A DNA stretch of 64,000 nt, from assembly GCF_026163565.1 (NCBI RefSeq), contig NZ_JAPDKN010000011.1, positions 62,001 to 126,000 of the forward strand. The letters run 5' to 3'. The notes beneath the pieces were generated by a model that ran no database searches, was not told where the DNA came from, and worked only from the letters and a program-made list of their open reading frames with translations. The position numbers were made by a program, and so were the translations under genes. This DNA is from Chryseobacterium sp. YIM B08800. GTDB lineage: Bacteria; Bacteroidota; Bacteroidia; Flavobacteriales; Weeksellaceae. This document shows positions 54,165-62,968 of this stretch, piece by piece (the first letter of the stretch is position 1; every line of letters begins with the position of its first letter).

Positions 54165-54740
54165 ATGAAAAAATCAGAACTCAGAAAAATATATCTTGAA
54201 AAAAGAAAGGGATTGTCGCAAGATGAAGTTTCCCATTTGTCTGAAAGAATTTTTCAAAATTTCATCAATTATTTTAAACCAGTTTCTGATCAAAAAATCC
54301 ATATTTTCATTCCGATTGAAAAGTTTAAAGAAATTGATACCCAGATTTTTATTGATTACTTTTTAAGCCGAAATATCAAAGTTTTTGTTCCTAAAATCGT
54401 CGATACAAAATTAATTTCTGTTGAGATTTTCTCTGATACCCAATTTGAAACGAATAATTGGGGGATTTCTGAACCTGTTTCAAACGAAGATTCTAAAGTT
54501 TTAGATTTCGATTTTGTGATTACTCCTTTACTTTACTGTGATTTTAAAGGAAACAGGGTAGGGTATGGAAAGGGTTTTTATGACCAATTCTTTGAAAATA
54601 TTTCAAAAGATTCAAAAAAAATCGGAGTTAATTATTTTAACTCCGATGATATGATTGATGATGTCTGGGAAAATGATATTCCCTTAGATTACCTTGTCAC
54701 TCCTACAGAAGTGCTGTCTTTTTCCAGCAAGTCTGAATAA
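54165..54740 (+). CDS. 5-formyltetrahydrofolate cyclo-ligase
   Basis: 191 residues from the ATG at 54165; a TTG lies two codons upstream. It converts 5-formyl-THF to methenyl-THF with ATP. Signatures are the N-terminal KSELRKIYLEKRKGLS, VITPLLYCDFKGNRVGYGKGFYDQFF (nucleotide and substrate site) and the C-terminal DIPLDYLVTPTEV. Its 3' end overlaps the convergent lipoprotein gene by 52 bp, so no terminator separates the two. Confidence 0.95.
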   Translation: MKKSELRKIYLEKRKGLSQDEVSHLSERIFQNFINYFKPVSDQKIHIFIPIEKFKEIDTQIFIDYFLSRNIKVFVPKIVDTKLISVEIFSDTQFETNNWGISEPVSNEDSKVLDFDFVITPLLYCDFKGNRVGYGKGFYDQFFENISKDSKKIGVNYFNSDDMIDDVWENDIPLDYLVTPTEVLSFSSKSE

Positions 54741-55270
54741 AATTTAATAAAATAAAACTTAAATTCTTTATTCTTTTCTGTGGCTTTAGAAACAAGCGTA
54801 TATTGTGCGCTTCTTTCAAAGTTGCCAATCGATTTATTTTTGTCGCCAATATATTCTACATTAAATTTTGCGAAATCTAAAGTGTCTTTATCGTTGATTT
54901 TCTTAAAAACATTAATGTTACTTACCTTTACCTTTTTCACTTTTAGGCTTTCAAGTTCTTTAAATAACCCTTGAAAAGTGGTAGAATCTGATTTTTGAAA
55001 ATACTTCTCAATTTTAGAATAAATAGCGGTGTCTATTTCGGTCTTTTTATTTCCGGAAAGATAAAGTGTAGACAAATCAAGCACGTCCTGTACTTTTTGT
55101 AAAGTAATAGAATTAATCGCTTGTGTACTGTCCATTTGTACAGTGATATTGTTTGTATTTCTTAGCTTTTCAAGATCGCTTACGTTGTTGTTTTCTTCTT
55201 TTTTAGTACAGGCAATCATGATAACGCCCAGAAGTATCGTTAAAAACAAAAAGTTATTTATTGTTTTCAT
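54689..55270 (-). CDS. Hypothetical lipoprotein, 193 aa
   Basis: Lipobox VIMIAC. The mature part begins with KKEENN and is a helical/beta protein without any motif I recognise. Its start overlaps the end of the membrane protein at 55254 by 17 nt, so the two are translationally coupled. They may work as a pair. Its 3' end overlaps the 3' end of the convergent cyclo-ligase gene. Confidence 0.72.
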   Translation of the reverse strand: MKTINNFLFLTILLGVIMIACTKKEENNNVSDLEKLRNTNNITVQMDSTQAINSITLQKVQDVLDLSTLYLSGNKKTEIDTAIYSKIEKYFQKSDSTTFQGLFKELESLKVKKVKVSNINVFKKINDKDTLDFAKFNVEYIGDKNKSIGNFERSAQYTLVSKATEKNKEFKFYFIKFYSDLLEKDSTSVGVTR

Positions 55271-56420
55271 GGTTTGAGATTTTAAATTTGATAGATACTA
55301 TTTTTCCTTTATCTTTTTTCATTTCAATAACGTTCAGGTTTTTTAATGAAGTGGTCGGTGTGGTTACCAAAGTAATATAATCCTGCTTATCTAAAGTTTC
55401 AAGACCATAAATATCACTGTCATATACCTGCGTTATAGTAGCTGTGTTGCTGATGAGGTTTTCCAGCTGTTTTCTTTTCTGTTTAATGAGCTGCTCAGAA
55501 TTTTCTCCGTTAATATCTTTTATAGAAAAATAATAGAGCGCCATCTTATAATCATCCGGTTTTAGCTCTATGGTTTCTTCTTCAGGTGCATTTTCAAGAT
55601 TTCTGTTGACTTCAAGATCTTCATAAACTGTAGAACTGATTTTCATTTTTAAAGTTTTATCCTTTGTTGGATAGATGAAACATTCTCCAGGTTTAATTCT
55701 GTATAGAATAGGTGATTCGTTTTCTTTAATCACTTTAATTTCAATATCACGCTGAACATTTAAGTTTCTGTCGGCATCCGTAAAACAATATTTATAAGTT
55801 TTTTGAAAAATTTCATCCTTAAAACCTAAAAGACCCAATAAAATAACAAAAACTGATGCTACGGCAATCCACGCAGTTCTTTGATAGTTCTTTTTAGGAG
55901 GTTTTATTTCTGATATTTTAGAAGATTCTGAAATAATTTGTTTTTTTTCAATTATCTGATTTTCAGTGTTGTTTTTTTGTAAAACGGTATTTTCCTCGCT
56001 GTTGGGTTCGGTTTTTTTAACTTCTTCTTCGGTTTTAGGTAAGTTTAATGCACTTGAAACTGTTTTTTCTAATTCTTTCAATTCATCATCGCTCAAATCC
56101 TTGTCTTCACTTAATAATTCTCCTGCAAAAAGGTGGTTCTTTTTAAAGTCATACCATGAGTCGTAACCCGCATAAATACTCAATAAATTAAGCATATCAA
56201 TACGTGGTAATTTTGACACCGGAGAAGATTTAAAATAAGTGTAAAAAGATTTTTCACTGATGTTACCTTTGGCCTTTTTTCTAAGATCTTCCTGAAAATA
56301 GATAATATCAATACCCTTCCACTTAGATATTTCATCATAAGAAGGGGTGTATTCTTTCAAATATTGAGCTTGAACGTCCTTTTTGAGCTGCTCAAAATGT
56401 AAGAGGTCTAAATCTGTCAC
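55254..56420 (-). CDS. Membrane protein with N-terminal HTH-like domain, unknown function
   Basis: A 388-residue protein with three parts. The cytoplasmic N-terminus (about 1-100) carries WKGIDIIYFQEDLRKK, GNISEKSFYTYFKSSP and LPRIDMLNLLSIYAGYDSWYDF, a pattern I know from Bacteroidota proteins and which resembles a regulatory HTH-like fold. A Glu/Lys-rich linker (about 105-175) leads to one membrane helix (about 184-203, WIAVASVFVILLGLLGF). The periplasmic part of ~185 residues (YKYCFTDADRNLNVQRDIEI onward) has no known motif. A transmembrane sensor is possible. The lipoprotein gene follows with a 17-nt overlap. Confidence 0.72.
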   Translation of the reverse strand: MTDLDLLHFEQLKKDVQAQYLKEYTPSYDEISKWKGIDIIYFQEDLRKKAKGNISEKSFYTYFKSSPVSKLPRIDMLNLLSIYAGYDSWYDFKKNHLFAGELLSEDKDLSDDELKELEKTVSSALNLPKTEEEVKKTEPNSEENTVLQKNNTENQIIEKKQIISESSKISEIKPPKKNYQRTAWIAVASVFVILLGLLGFKDEIFQKTYKYCFTDADRNLNVQRDIEIKVIKENESPILYRIKPGECFIYPTKDKTLKMKISSTVYEDLEVNRNLENAPEEETIELKPDDYKMALYYFSIKDINGENSEQLIKQKRKQLENLISNTATITQVYDSDIYGLETLDKQDYITLVTTPTTSLKNLNVIEMKKDKGKIVSIKFKISNHENNK

Positions 56421-56526
56421 TTTATAAAAAAGTAGTTAAATTGTTGATTATCAGTATCTGTTATTTGTAAAACTGTTTTACAAAGTTATTACAATTATTT
56501 TTCATAAACAAATTTTACATCTGCTA

Positions 56527-56534
56527 TACCTTTG
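56527..56534 (+). promoter_or_regulatory. -7 box of the small lipoprotein gene
   Basis: TACCTTTG matches TAnnTTTG. It lies 71 nt before the ATG, which leaves a long leader. Confidence 0.5.
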
Positions 56535-56604
56535 TCTTGTTCAAATAACCGAACAGAGAAAAAGATTTAAAAAACAATATTAACAAAATTAAATTTAATT
56601 TATT

Positions 56605-56835
56605 ATGAAAAAGTCATTATTCGTAGCTGCTATCGCTGCAATCTCTTTAGTTGCTTGTAAAAAAGGTGAAGCTACAACTTCTACTGATTCAATCGAAGCT
56701 AACAAAGATTCAGTTGTTGCTAACATCGATTCTACTGCTAACGCTGCTGGAGATTCAATCAAAGCTACTGCTGATTCTGCTAAAACTGAGGTTAAAGCTG
56801 CTGCTGATTCTGCTAAAACTGCAGTTAAGCACTAA
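56605..56835 (+). CDS. Small Ala/Ser/Thr/Lys-rich lipoprotein, 76 aa
   Basis: Lipobox SLVAC (Cys18). The mature part is made of short imperfect repeats of ADSAKTEVKA type, with ADSAKTAVKH at the end, and is likely helical. Codon use is very uniform (GCT, AAA, TCT), as in highly expressed genes, and it has a clear promoter and terminator. Similar small lipoproteins are abundant in Chryseobacterium. No function is known. Confidence 0.78.
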   Translation: MKKSLFVAAIAAISLVACKKGEATTSTDSIEANKDSVVANIDSTANAAGDSIKATADSAKTEVKAAADSAKTAVKH

Positions 56836-56858
56836 TCAGTTACTACTGAAAATAAAAG

Positions 56859-56888
56859 AACCGTTTCGCTCAGCGAGACGGTTTTTTT
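56859..56888 (+). terminator. Terminator of the small lipoprotein gene
   Basis: A 12-bp stem AACCGTTTCGCT/AGCGAGACGGTT (one G-U pair) followed by seven T. Confidence 0.88.
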
Positions 56889-56913
56889 ATGTCTTATTAT
56901 TTAAAAAAAACTT

Positions 56914-57681
56914 CTAAGATTTTTTCTGTCTTAAAGCTTCGTAACATGTAATGGCTACAGCATTACTCAAATTTAATGAGTCAATACTTCCGGTCATAGG
57001 TATCAATGTATTCTGACCTTTACCATACCAGAAATCACTCAATCCCGAATGTTCTGTACCAAATAAAACTGCAGAACGTTTTGTGAAGTCTCGCTCAAAC
57101 ATATCTTTGGATGTCTCATCCATAATAGTTGTATAGATATTGAAGTTGTTTTTTTGTAGAAATTCGTGAACATCGTTATTATCAGCCTGAAAAACTTCCA
57201 TTCCGAAAAGGCATCCTACGCTAGATCGGATAACATTAGGGTTATAGAAATCTGTTTTTCCATCCGCAACAATTAAAGCATCAATTCCAAAAGCTTCACA
57301 GCTTCTTAAAATTGCACCTAAGTTTCCTGGTTTTTCAACACCTTCAACGATAATAACTGTTGAATTTTCTTTTGGCTGAAAACTGTTTAAATGGGTTTCT
57401 TTGGTTTTATAAACACCGATGATGCCTTCTGAAGTTCCACGATAAGCAATTTTTTCGTAGACTTTATCACTCACCAAATGAATCTTCTCTTTAGGAGTGC
57501 TTCCTTTGAAAATGTTTTCACAGATATAAAATTCTACAGCTTCAAAATTATATTTCTGAGCTCTTTCGTTTTCCTGTTGTCCTTCTACTACAAATACGCC
57601 TGATTTTTTACGAAAACGGTTGTCTGTAAGAAGTTTGGTAATGTGTTTTATCTTTTCGTTTTGAAAACTTTCGATGATCAT
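56914..57681 (-). CDS. SpoU/TrmH family RNA 2'-O-methyltransferase
   Basis: 255 residues from the ATG at 57681 (MIIESFQNEKIKHITKLL); an earlier ATG 20 codons upstream is not typical. It has a substrate-binding N-terminus (SGVFVVEGQQENERA) and the knotted SPOUT domain with motif 1 VEKPGNLGAILRSCEAFG, motif 2 LFGTEHSGLSDFW and motif 3 IPMTGSIDSLNLSNAVAI. It would methylate ribose in rRNA or tRNA with SAM; the target is not known. Confidence 0.93.
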   Translation of the reverse strand: MIIESFQNEKIKHITKLLTDNRFRKKSGVFVVEGQQENERAQKYNFEAVEFYICENIFKGSTPKEKIHLVSDKVYEKIAYRGTSEGIIGVYKTKETHLNSFQPKENSTVIIVEGVEKPGNLGAILRSCEAFGIDALIVADGKTDFYNPNVIRSSVGCLFGMEVFQADNNDVHEFLQKNNFNIYTTIMDETSKDMFERDFTKRSAVLFGTEHSGLSDFWYGKGQNTLIPMTGSIDSLNLSNAVAITCYEALRQKKS

Positions 57682-57847
57682 AAATGGGGAATGATTGATA
57701 ATTGATGCAAAAATAAGATTTACATCAGACTTATCAATCATTGATCACCTATAATCGTTTAAATGTAAATTGTGAATGGTCAATTCGCTTCGCTCATTAA
57801 TTTTAATTCAAAACAAAACTGACAATTGACAATTAACTATTAGTAAT

Positions 57848-59338
57848 TTATTCATCACTTATACCATTGATTAAACTTTGTGGGAGTTCTTTTTTATTTT
57901 TAATTCCTAAAGATTTTAGTTTCTGAGTTTGAATAATGAGATTGTCATTTCCTGTATATAGTTGCTTGTAAGCATCATTGTAAACACTTTTTGCCAAGTC
58001 TAAATTTTTTCCAACCTTTTCAAGATTTTCTACAAAACCTGCGAATTTGTCGTATAATTTAGCACCACGCTCGGCAATTTCCAGGGAATTTCTGTTTTGA
58101 TATTCTCTTTTCCAAAGGTCAGCGATCAATTTTAATGAAGTAATCAGGTTACTCGGATTTAAAAGTAGAATTCTTTTTTCGTAAGCAAAATTCCAAAGAT
58201 TTTGGTCAGCCTGCATTGCAGCGATATAAGCGGGTTCACTTGGAATAAACATCATGACAAAGTCTAAAGATTTTCCGTAATCGTCATACGCTTTTTGACT
58301 CAATTGACTGATGTGGGTTTTAATAGAAGATAAATGTTGACTGACTTTTATTTGATAAATATCCGAATCTGTTTCATCAACCAGTTCCGTAAAAGCAGTA
58401 AGAGAGACTTTAGAATCGATAATTACATTTCTTTCGTCGGGATATTTTACAACCGCATCTGGACGCATTTTTTTACCTGAAAACTCCGAAAACAAAGCTT
58501 TGTTGTCTTCGTCACGAAGTTCATGCTCCAGAAAATATTCCCTTCCTTTTACCAATCCTGATTTTTCTAAGATACTTTCCAGAATCATTTCGCCCCAATT
58601 TCCCTGAGTTTTACTTTCGCCTTTCAATGCCTTGGTGAGTTTTTTGGCATCTTCAGAAATTTGTTGGTTGAGCAAAGCCAGTTCTTTCACTTTTTCAGCA
58701 AGAGAAAAACGTTCTTTATTTTCCTTTTCATAAGCTTCATTGACTTTATTTTTTAAATCATTGATTTTCTCCTGAAAAGGTTCAAGGATATTTTTAAGAT
58801 TATTTTGATTGACGGTTGTGAATTTTTCTGTTTTTTCTTCTAAAATTTTATTTGCTAAATTTTCAAACTGCAGTTTTCCTTCTTCCTGAATTTTTTTAAT
58901 TTCTTCTTTCTGGGTTTCTAAAGATTGTTGTAAACCTTCATTTTGAGCAGATAATTCTGAATTTTTAGCATGTAAATTCTGTTTTTCATTTAAAACCAAT
59001 TCAATTTGAGTATTTTGCTTCTGATTTAAAAACTTTTGCTCATCTAATTGATTTTGAAGAATAGTGTTTTCTGCGGAAATTTTGGAGAATTCATTTTTAA
59101 GATCATTTAATAAATCAGATTGTTGAAGGTTTACATCTTTTTCGTTTTTGATGATTTGATCTAAATCTTGAATCTTCAGATTTAAATTTTCTAAATCGGC
59201 TTTAGTTTTAATATGTAAATAATTCAATTCATCATAAGAACTTCTTGAAACCATAGAAGATTTCAAAACAAAATAAATTAAGATAGCGCCGATAATTCCC
59301 CCGGCAAAACATCCAATGATGAGATAAGTGATTTCCAT
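57848..59338 (-). CDS. rmuC: DNA recombination protein RmuC
   Basis: A 496-residue protein of usual RmuC form. One N-terminal membrane helix (about 2-25, YLIIGCFAGGIIGAILIYFV) is followed by a long coiled coil (about 35-235). The RmuC nuclease-like domain (about 240-460) has GNWGEMILESILEKSGLVKG, MRPDAVVKYPDERNVIIDSKVS and LDFVMMFIPSEPAY. It limits inversions and affects recombination; the biochemical activity is not well known. Confidence 0.95.
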   Translation of the reverse strand: MEITYLIIGCFAGGIIGAILIYFVLKSSMVSRSSYDELNYLHIKTKADLENLNLKIQDLDQIIKNEKDVNLQQSDLLNDLKNEFSKISAENTILQNQLDEQKFLNQKQNTQIELVLNEKQNLHAKNSELSAQNEGLQQSLETQKEEIKKIQEEGKLQFENLANKILEEKTEKFTTVNQNNLKNILEPFQEKINDLKNKVNEAYEKENKERFSLAEKVKELALLNQQISEDAKKLTKALKGESKTQGNWGEMILESILEKSGLVKGREYFLEHELRDEDNKALFSEFSGKKMRPDAVVKYPDERNVIIDSKVSLTAFTELVDETDSDIYQIKVSQHLSSIKTHISQLSQKAYDDYGKSLDFVMMFIPSEPAYIAAMQADQNLWNFAYEKRILLLNPSNLITSLKLIADLWKREYQNRNSLEIAERGAKLYDKFAGFVENLEKVGKNLDLAKSVYNDAYKQLYTGNDNLIIQTQKLKSLGIKNKKELPQSLINGISDE

Positions 59339-59473
59339 TTTTCAAAAATACAAAAACAAAAAAAAATCTTTACGGGAAACCTTAATGTTTTATCTAACTC
59401 AGAAAATAATTTCGTCTAATTTTTTAAGACTTCTTCGATGGTTTTCATATCAGATTAGTTTTAATTAAAGATA

Positions 59474-59500
59474 GGAAAAAACCTCGCAGATTTGCGAGGC
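59474..59500 (-). terminator. Terminator of the lipoprotein gene at 59508
   Basis: Minus-strand stem CCTCGC/GCGAGG with T-run TTTTTT. Confidence 0.82.
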
Positions 59501-59507
59501 TAAGCTT

Positions 59508-60239
59508 TTAGTCATTCTTGTAAAATGTAAATTTTATTTTGTTGTCTTTAATATCTAAAACTCCTGATGTGAAATTTTGGAAATAAAGTTTTTGATGAGT
59601 TTCTGATTCTTTTAAAATCTGTGGAGAATCATTTAATATTAATCCGTGTAATGTTTGTGCTGTTTTGAATTTATTATTCTCAACTTTTGAAATAGTTATT
59701 ATGTCGTTTTTGTAGCTTTTTAGTACTGAATATAAATTATTCTTATAAATAAAACTTGTCAAAATAGATACACCTACAGAATCGACAATTGTCTTTGTTC
59801 CTAAATTGCTTTTGGTTTCATATTCTCTTGTTTCAATTTCCGGATGAAAAGGAGGTAATTTTAAAGTCAATTCCATTTTCTCAGGATTTATGATTTCGAA
59901 GATAGAGGATCTTTCATACAAATGAGTAGATACGTTTGAAATATAATATCTATCACCAATTTTATTTACTGAAACTACACAAGTAGATTGTGCATAACGA
60001 ATTTCTCCATTGTGTTTATTTTTAAAATAAATTGTTCCGCCCCATTCTCCAGAACAGCTACTCCAGACTTCATACTTTTCATCTTGAAAAAGTAAGCCGT
60101 AAGGTTTCTGGTTTTTTATTTGTTTTAATTCTTGTACAATATTTTTATCAACAGTTTTTGTGGTAAATTCAAAAACGTTTGATTCTTTATTGCAATTAAT
60201 TAAAACCAACAGAAATAATAGGATGCAATAAGATCTCAT
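59508..60239 (-). CDS. Hypothetical lipoprotein, 243 aa
   Basis: Lipobox VLINC (Cys16). The mature part is beta-rich, with KYEVWSSCSGEWGGTIYFKN and repeated short strands (VGVSILTSFIYKNNLYSVLKSY) that could form a propeller-like fold. No family is recognised. It starts 11 nt after the YciI-type lipoprotein gene on the same strand and is probably cotranscribed. Confidence 0.72.
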   Translation of the reverse strand: MRSYCILLFLLVLINCNKESNVFEFTTKTVDKNIVQELKQIKNQKPYGLLFQDEKYEVWSSCSGEWGGTIYFKNKHNGEIRYAQSTCVVSVNKIGDRYYISNVSTHLYERSSIFEIINPEKMELTLKLPPFHPEIETREYETKSNLGTKTIVDSVGVSILTSFIYKNNLYSVLKSYKNDIITISKVENNKFKTAQTLHGLILNDSPQILKESETHQKLYFQNFTSGVLDIKDNKIKFTFYKND

Positions 60240-60250
60240 CGAAAAAAAAA

Positions 60251-60754
60251 TTAAGGATTTTCTTTTGAAATCTCATCATGATGTTTCAAATACAAAGGTA
60301 AAGCTGCAGAGCCGTACCAAGGGAAAATTTCATAACTGAAAATTCCGGCTGCAACGGCGGGATCGGTTTTTACCCAAGATTCGGCTTCTTCTTTTGATTT
60401 GGTGTTGAAGATAAACATTCCGCGGTAATTTTCTTTATTCTTTTCTAAGAACGGACCAGCCACAATAATTTTTCCTTCGTCGGCTAATTTTCCGATGTTG
60501 GTCATGTGACCCTTCATTAATTCTGCTTTTTTCTCTTTATCATCAATTTTTGCAGAGCCGGTTGTCAACATTACGATGGTGTAAGCTTTCATGCCATATT
60601 TATCTGCACCTAAAGAGTCTGCTAATTTTTGATTGAAACCTATTTTTGAATCACCAGAAGTTCCATCTTTTCCTGGATTTCCATTTTTTTTAGAATGAAT
60701 TGCGCATGAAATTAATATTGAACAAGCAGGTAAAATAAAGATTAGTTTTTTCAT
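60251..60754 (-). CDS. YciI family lipoprotein
   Basis: A 167-residue lipoprotein (lipobox ILISC, Cys17). A YciI-like domain lies at about 55-150: YTIVMLTTGSAKIDDKEKK, ELMKGHMTNIGKLADEGKIIVAGPF and the late EIFPWYG. YciI proteins are small ferredoxin-like-fold proteins often without known substrate. The export signal is unusual for this mostly cytoplasmic fold, though it is seen in Flavobacteriia. It precedes the 59508 gene in the same transcript. Confidence 0.85.
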   Translation of the reverse strand: MKKLIFILPACSILISCAIHSKKNGNPGKDGTSGDSKIGFNQKLADSLGADKYGMKAYTIVMLTTGSAKIDDKEKKAELMKGHMTNIGKLADEGKIIVAGPFLEKNKENYRGMFIFNTKSKEEAESWVKTDPAVAAGIFSYEIFPWYGSAALPLYLKHHDEISKENP

Positions 60755-60775
60755 GATTTATTTATGTTTTTTTAG

Positions 60776-60808
60776 AAACCTAACAGGTTTTCAAAACCTG
60801 TTAGGTTT
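60776..60808. terminator. Long perfect palindrome between pncB and the YciI gene
   Basis: 16 bp (AAACCTAACAGGTTTT) and the exact reverse complement around a single C. It is followed in the minus direction by an AT-rich stretch with T residues and probably ends pncB. The ACCTAACAGGTTTT type recurs as an intergenic hairpin in Flavobacteriia, to my knowledge. Confidence 0.7.
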
Positions 60809-60822
60809 GAGTTGTTCTACAA

Positions 60823-62001
60823 TTAATCTTTTATCCTCAAAAACTCTTTTGCAAGCTCAATCATTTTAGGATCACCGGTGTATTTTCCTTTTTCGTCAGA
60901 AAGTTTTACGGTAGGTATCCATTCTTTATTTGGAGCTTGTACGCCGATAAGTTTCATGACAATGTTCATTGGTTTTAAACCTACATCATTCGTAAGATTA
61001 GTTCCTATGCCAAAAGAAACACCTATTTTTCCTTTGCAGTAATTGGTGATTTCTTCTACTTTTTCAAGATTTAAAGCATCAGAAAAAATAATATATTTAA
61101 ATAAGGGATTAATCCCATGTCGTTTGTAATGAGCAATGGTTTTGTCGGCAAATTCTAATGGGTCACCACTGTCATGACGAACACCGTCGAAAAGTTTTGC
61201 GAATTTTTTATCGAATTGTTGGAAGAAAACTTCAGTGGTATAAGTATCTGAAAGGGCGACTCCCAAATCGCCGCGATAAACATCAACCCAATGTTCAAGG
61301 GCTAATTCGTTGGCCATTTTAAATCCAAACTCAGCTCCATGAAACATAAACCATTCGTGGGCATGAGTTCCAATTGGCTTTACACCATATTTCATTGCAA
61401 AATGCACGTTGGAACTTCCTATAAATGTAGAGTCTTTTTTCTGGGTTAAAGCTTCCATGACCAGATTTTGTACTTTATAAGAATGTCTTCTTCTTGTGCC
61501 AAATTCTGCGAAATTAACTCCCAATTTGTTTAGTGAATCTGCTTTTTCCAGAGTTTTTGTCATTACGACTTCGTTTGAATCTCTTTCCATGTGATTCATT
61601 TCGTAATGCAGTTCACTGATTAAAGCCAGCAATGGAACTTCCCAAAGAATCGTTCTGTACCAAAGTCCTTCAACAATGACCGATAAATCATTTCCTGTTT
61701 GTACAATTTTTACTTCAGACGGATCGTAATGATAACCTTCGAGAAAATCAAGATAAGGCAAGTCTAAGTAGGGACAGGTTTTAGCTAAAAACTTTTTCTC
61801 ATCTTTAGTCAGTTTAAGTTCTGCCATTTTATTAACAGTTTCTCTTAAAGCATGATCAAAACCTTCCGGAAAATGATGTTTCCCTCGATTGATAAATTCG
61901 TATTTTACGGTTTGGCTTGGGAAAAGTTTTACCACCGCATTTTGCATGGTGATTTTATAGAAATCGTTGTCGAGAATGGAGTTGAAAGTCATATTTTGCA
62001 T
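60823..62001 (-). CDS. pncB: Nicotinate phosphoribosyltransferase
   Basis: 392 residues from the ATG at 62001; an alternative ATG lies three codons later at 61992. A GTG at 62019 is rejected because it overlaps the -7 box. The enzyme joins nicotinate and PRPP to give nicotinate mononucleotide, the first step of NAD salvage. Motifs are ILDNDFYKITMQNAVVKLFP, YEFINRGKHHFPEGF, FAEFGTRRRHSYKVQNLV, IGSSNVHFAMKYGVKPIGTHAHEW and RHDSGDPLEF. Confidence 0.95.
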   Translation of the reverse strand: MQNMTFNSILDNDFYKITMQNAVVKLFPSQTVKYEFINRGKHHFPEGFDHALRETVNKMAELKLTKDEKKFLAKTCPYLDLPYLDFLEGYHYDPSEVKIVQTGNDLSVIVEGLWYRTILWEVPLLALISELHYEMNHMERDSNEVVMTKTLEKADSLNKLGVNFAEFGTRRRHSYKVQNLVMEALTQKKDSTFIGSSNVHFAMKYGVKPIGTHAHEWFMFHGAEFGFKMANELALEHWVDVYRGDLGVALSDTYTTEVFFQQFDKKFAKLFDGVRHDSGDPLEFADKTIAHYKRHGINPLFKYIIFSDALNLEKVEEITNYCKGKIGVSFGIGTNLTNDVGLKPMNIVMKLIGVQAPNKEWIPTVKLSDEKGKYTGDPKMIELAKEFLRIKD

Positions 62002-62018
62002 ATTGTGTAATTTTAACA

Positions 62019-62026
62019 CAAATTTA
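62019..62026 (-). promoter_or_regulatory. -7 box of pncB
   Basis: On the minus strand TAAATTTG, a full match, 17 nt before the chosen ATG. It rules out the GTG at 62019 as start. Confidence 0.55.
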
Positions 62027-62041
62027 GTTTATTTAAAATAA

Positions 62042-62070
62042 AAATCGTCTAAATGTAAGACGATTTTTTA
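62042..62070. terminator. Terminator of dps (bidirectional hairpin)
   Basis: Stem AATCGTCT/AGACGATT with T-runs on both sides, located between dps and pncB. Confidence 0.8.
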
Positions 62071-62097
62071 AATATTGTGATGATTTTTGTCTTGTTT

Positions 62098-62574
62098 TTA
62101 CTTCCCTAAATAAGAATTGTACATCCAAACTTCTTTTTCCTGCTCTGTAATATAATCGCTCATTTGTGAGTTTGTACCTTCGTCGCCTGCTTTGTCTGTA
62201 ATGTCTAAAAGCTCTCTTTGTAAATCGATGACTACTTTAAAAGAATTTAAAATGATTTCTACGCTTTTATTACCGTCGCTTACTTCTTTGCTTTCTTTAA
62301 TGGTGGAAACCTGAAGGTAATCTGAATAATTATGCGCCGGAGTTGCTCCTAAGGTCAATATACGTTCTGCGATTTCATCAATTTTTAAAACTAAACTATT
62401 ATACAGTTCTTCAAACTTAGGATGCAGCGTGAAAAATTGTTCTCCTTTAATGTTCCAGTGAGAGCCTCTTGTATTCTGATAAAACACAGAATAGTTGGCA
62501 AGAAGGATATTCAGTTTTTCTGAAATGTTTTGACAGTCGGCTTCTTTTAAACCGATAATGTTGGCATTTTTCAT
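62098..62574 (-). CDS. dps: Dps family DNA-binding, iron-storing stress protein
   Basis: A 158-residue ferritin-like protein forming 12-mers that oxidise iron with peroxide and protect DNA. The ferroxidase centre residues are in TRGSHWNIKGEQFFTLHPKF (His) and LVLKIDEIAERILTLGATP (Asp, Glu). A C-terminal stretch QEKEVWMYNSYLG ends the four-helix bundle. It is monocistronic with its own terminator. Confidence 0.95.
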   Translation of the reverse strand: MKNANIIGLKEADCQNISEKLNILLANYSVFYQNTRGSHWNIKGEQFFTLHPKFEELYNSLVLKIDEIAERILTLGATPAHNYSDYLQVSTIKESKEVSDGNKSVEIILNSFKVVIDLQRELLDITDKAGDEGTNSQMSDYITEQEKEVWMYNSYLGK

Positions 62575-62968
62575 AAGTTTATTTTTTTTTGATACTTCTA
62601 ATGCAGGAAATATTGTGCCGAAATCAAGATGATTCCATAGAAGATAACTATTGCGTATTTTTTTAATATAATTTGGAATAATTGGTTTGATGTTGCAGTG
62701 AGTTTAATTATGCTATTATATTATTGGGTAGATTAAAATTGAGTTAATAAATATACAATTAATTAAAAAATTGATGCTTCAATGGTAAAATTGGGCAGAC
62801 GTTTTAAAGCTGTAAAATTTTCTATAATTTCCTGTGCATCCTTATTGAATGTAAATTATATGTAATCATAAGGTTAGTTTAAATTAAATAAAGATTATTA
62901 TTTCTGTATAACTACTTGTCAATTAAAAAATTATTATTATTTTTGCACCCTAAAATAAAAGCAATTAA
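62575..62968. other. Intergenic region between dps and rpsL
   Basis: 394 bp of AT-rich DNA between divergent genes. It holds the rpsL promoter at its right end. I see no ORF, hairpin or repeat worth naming in the rest. Confidence 0.6.
62916..62945 (+). promoter_or_regulatory. Promoter of the rpsL-rpsG-fusA operon
   Basis: TTG at 62916-62918, 19 nt, then TATTTTTG at 62938-62945. The same spacing is seen before the LysM protein gene at 17072. Confidence 0.65.
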
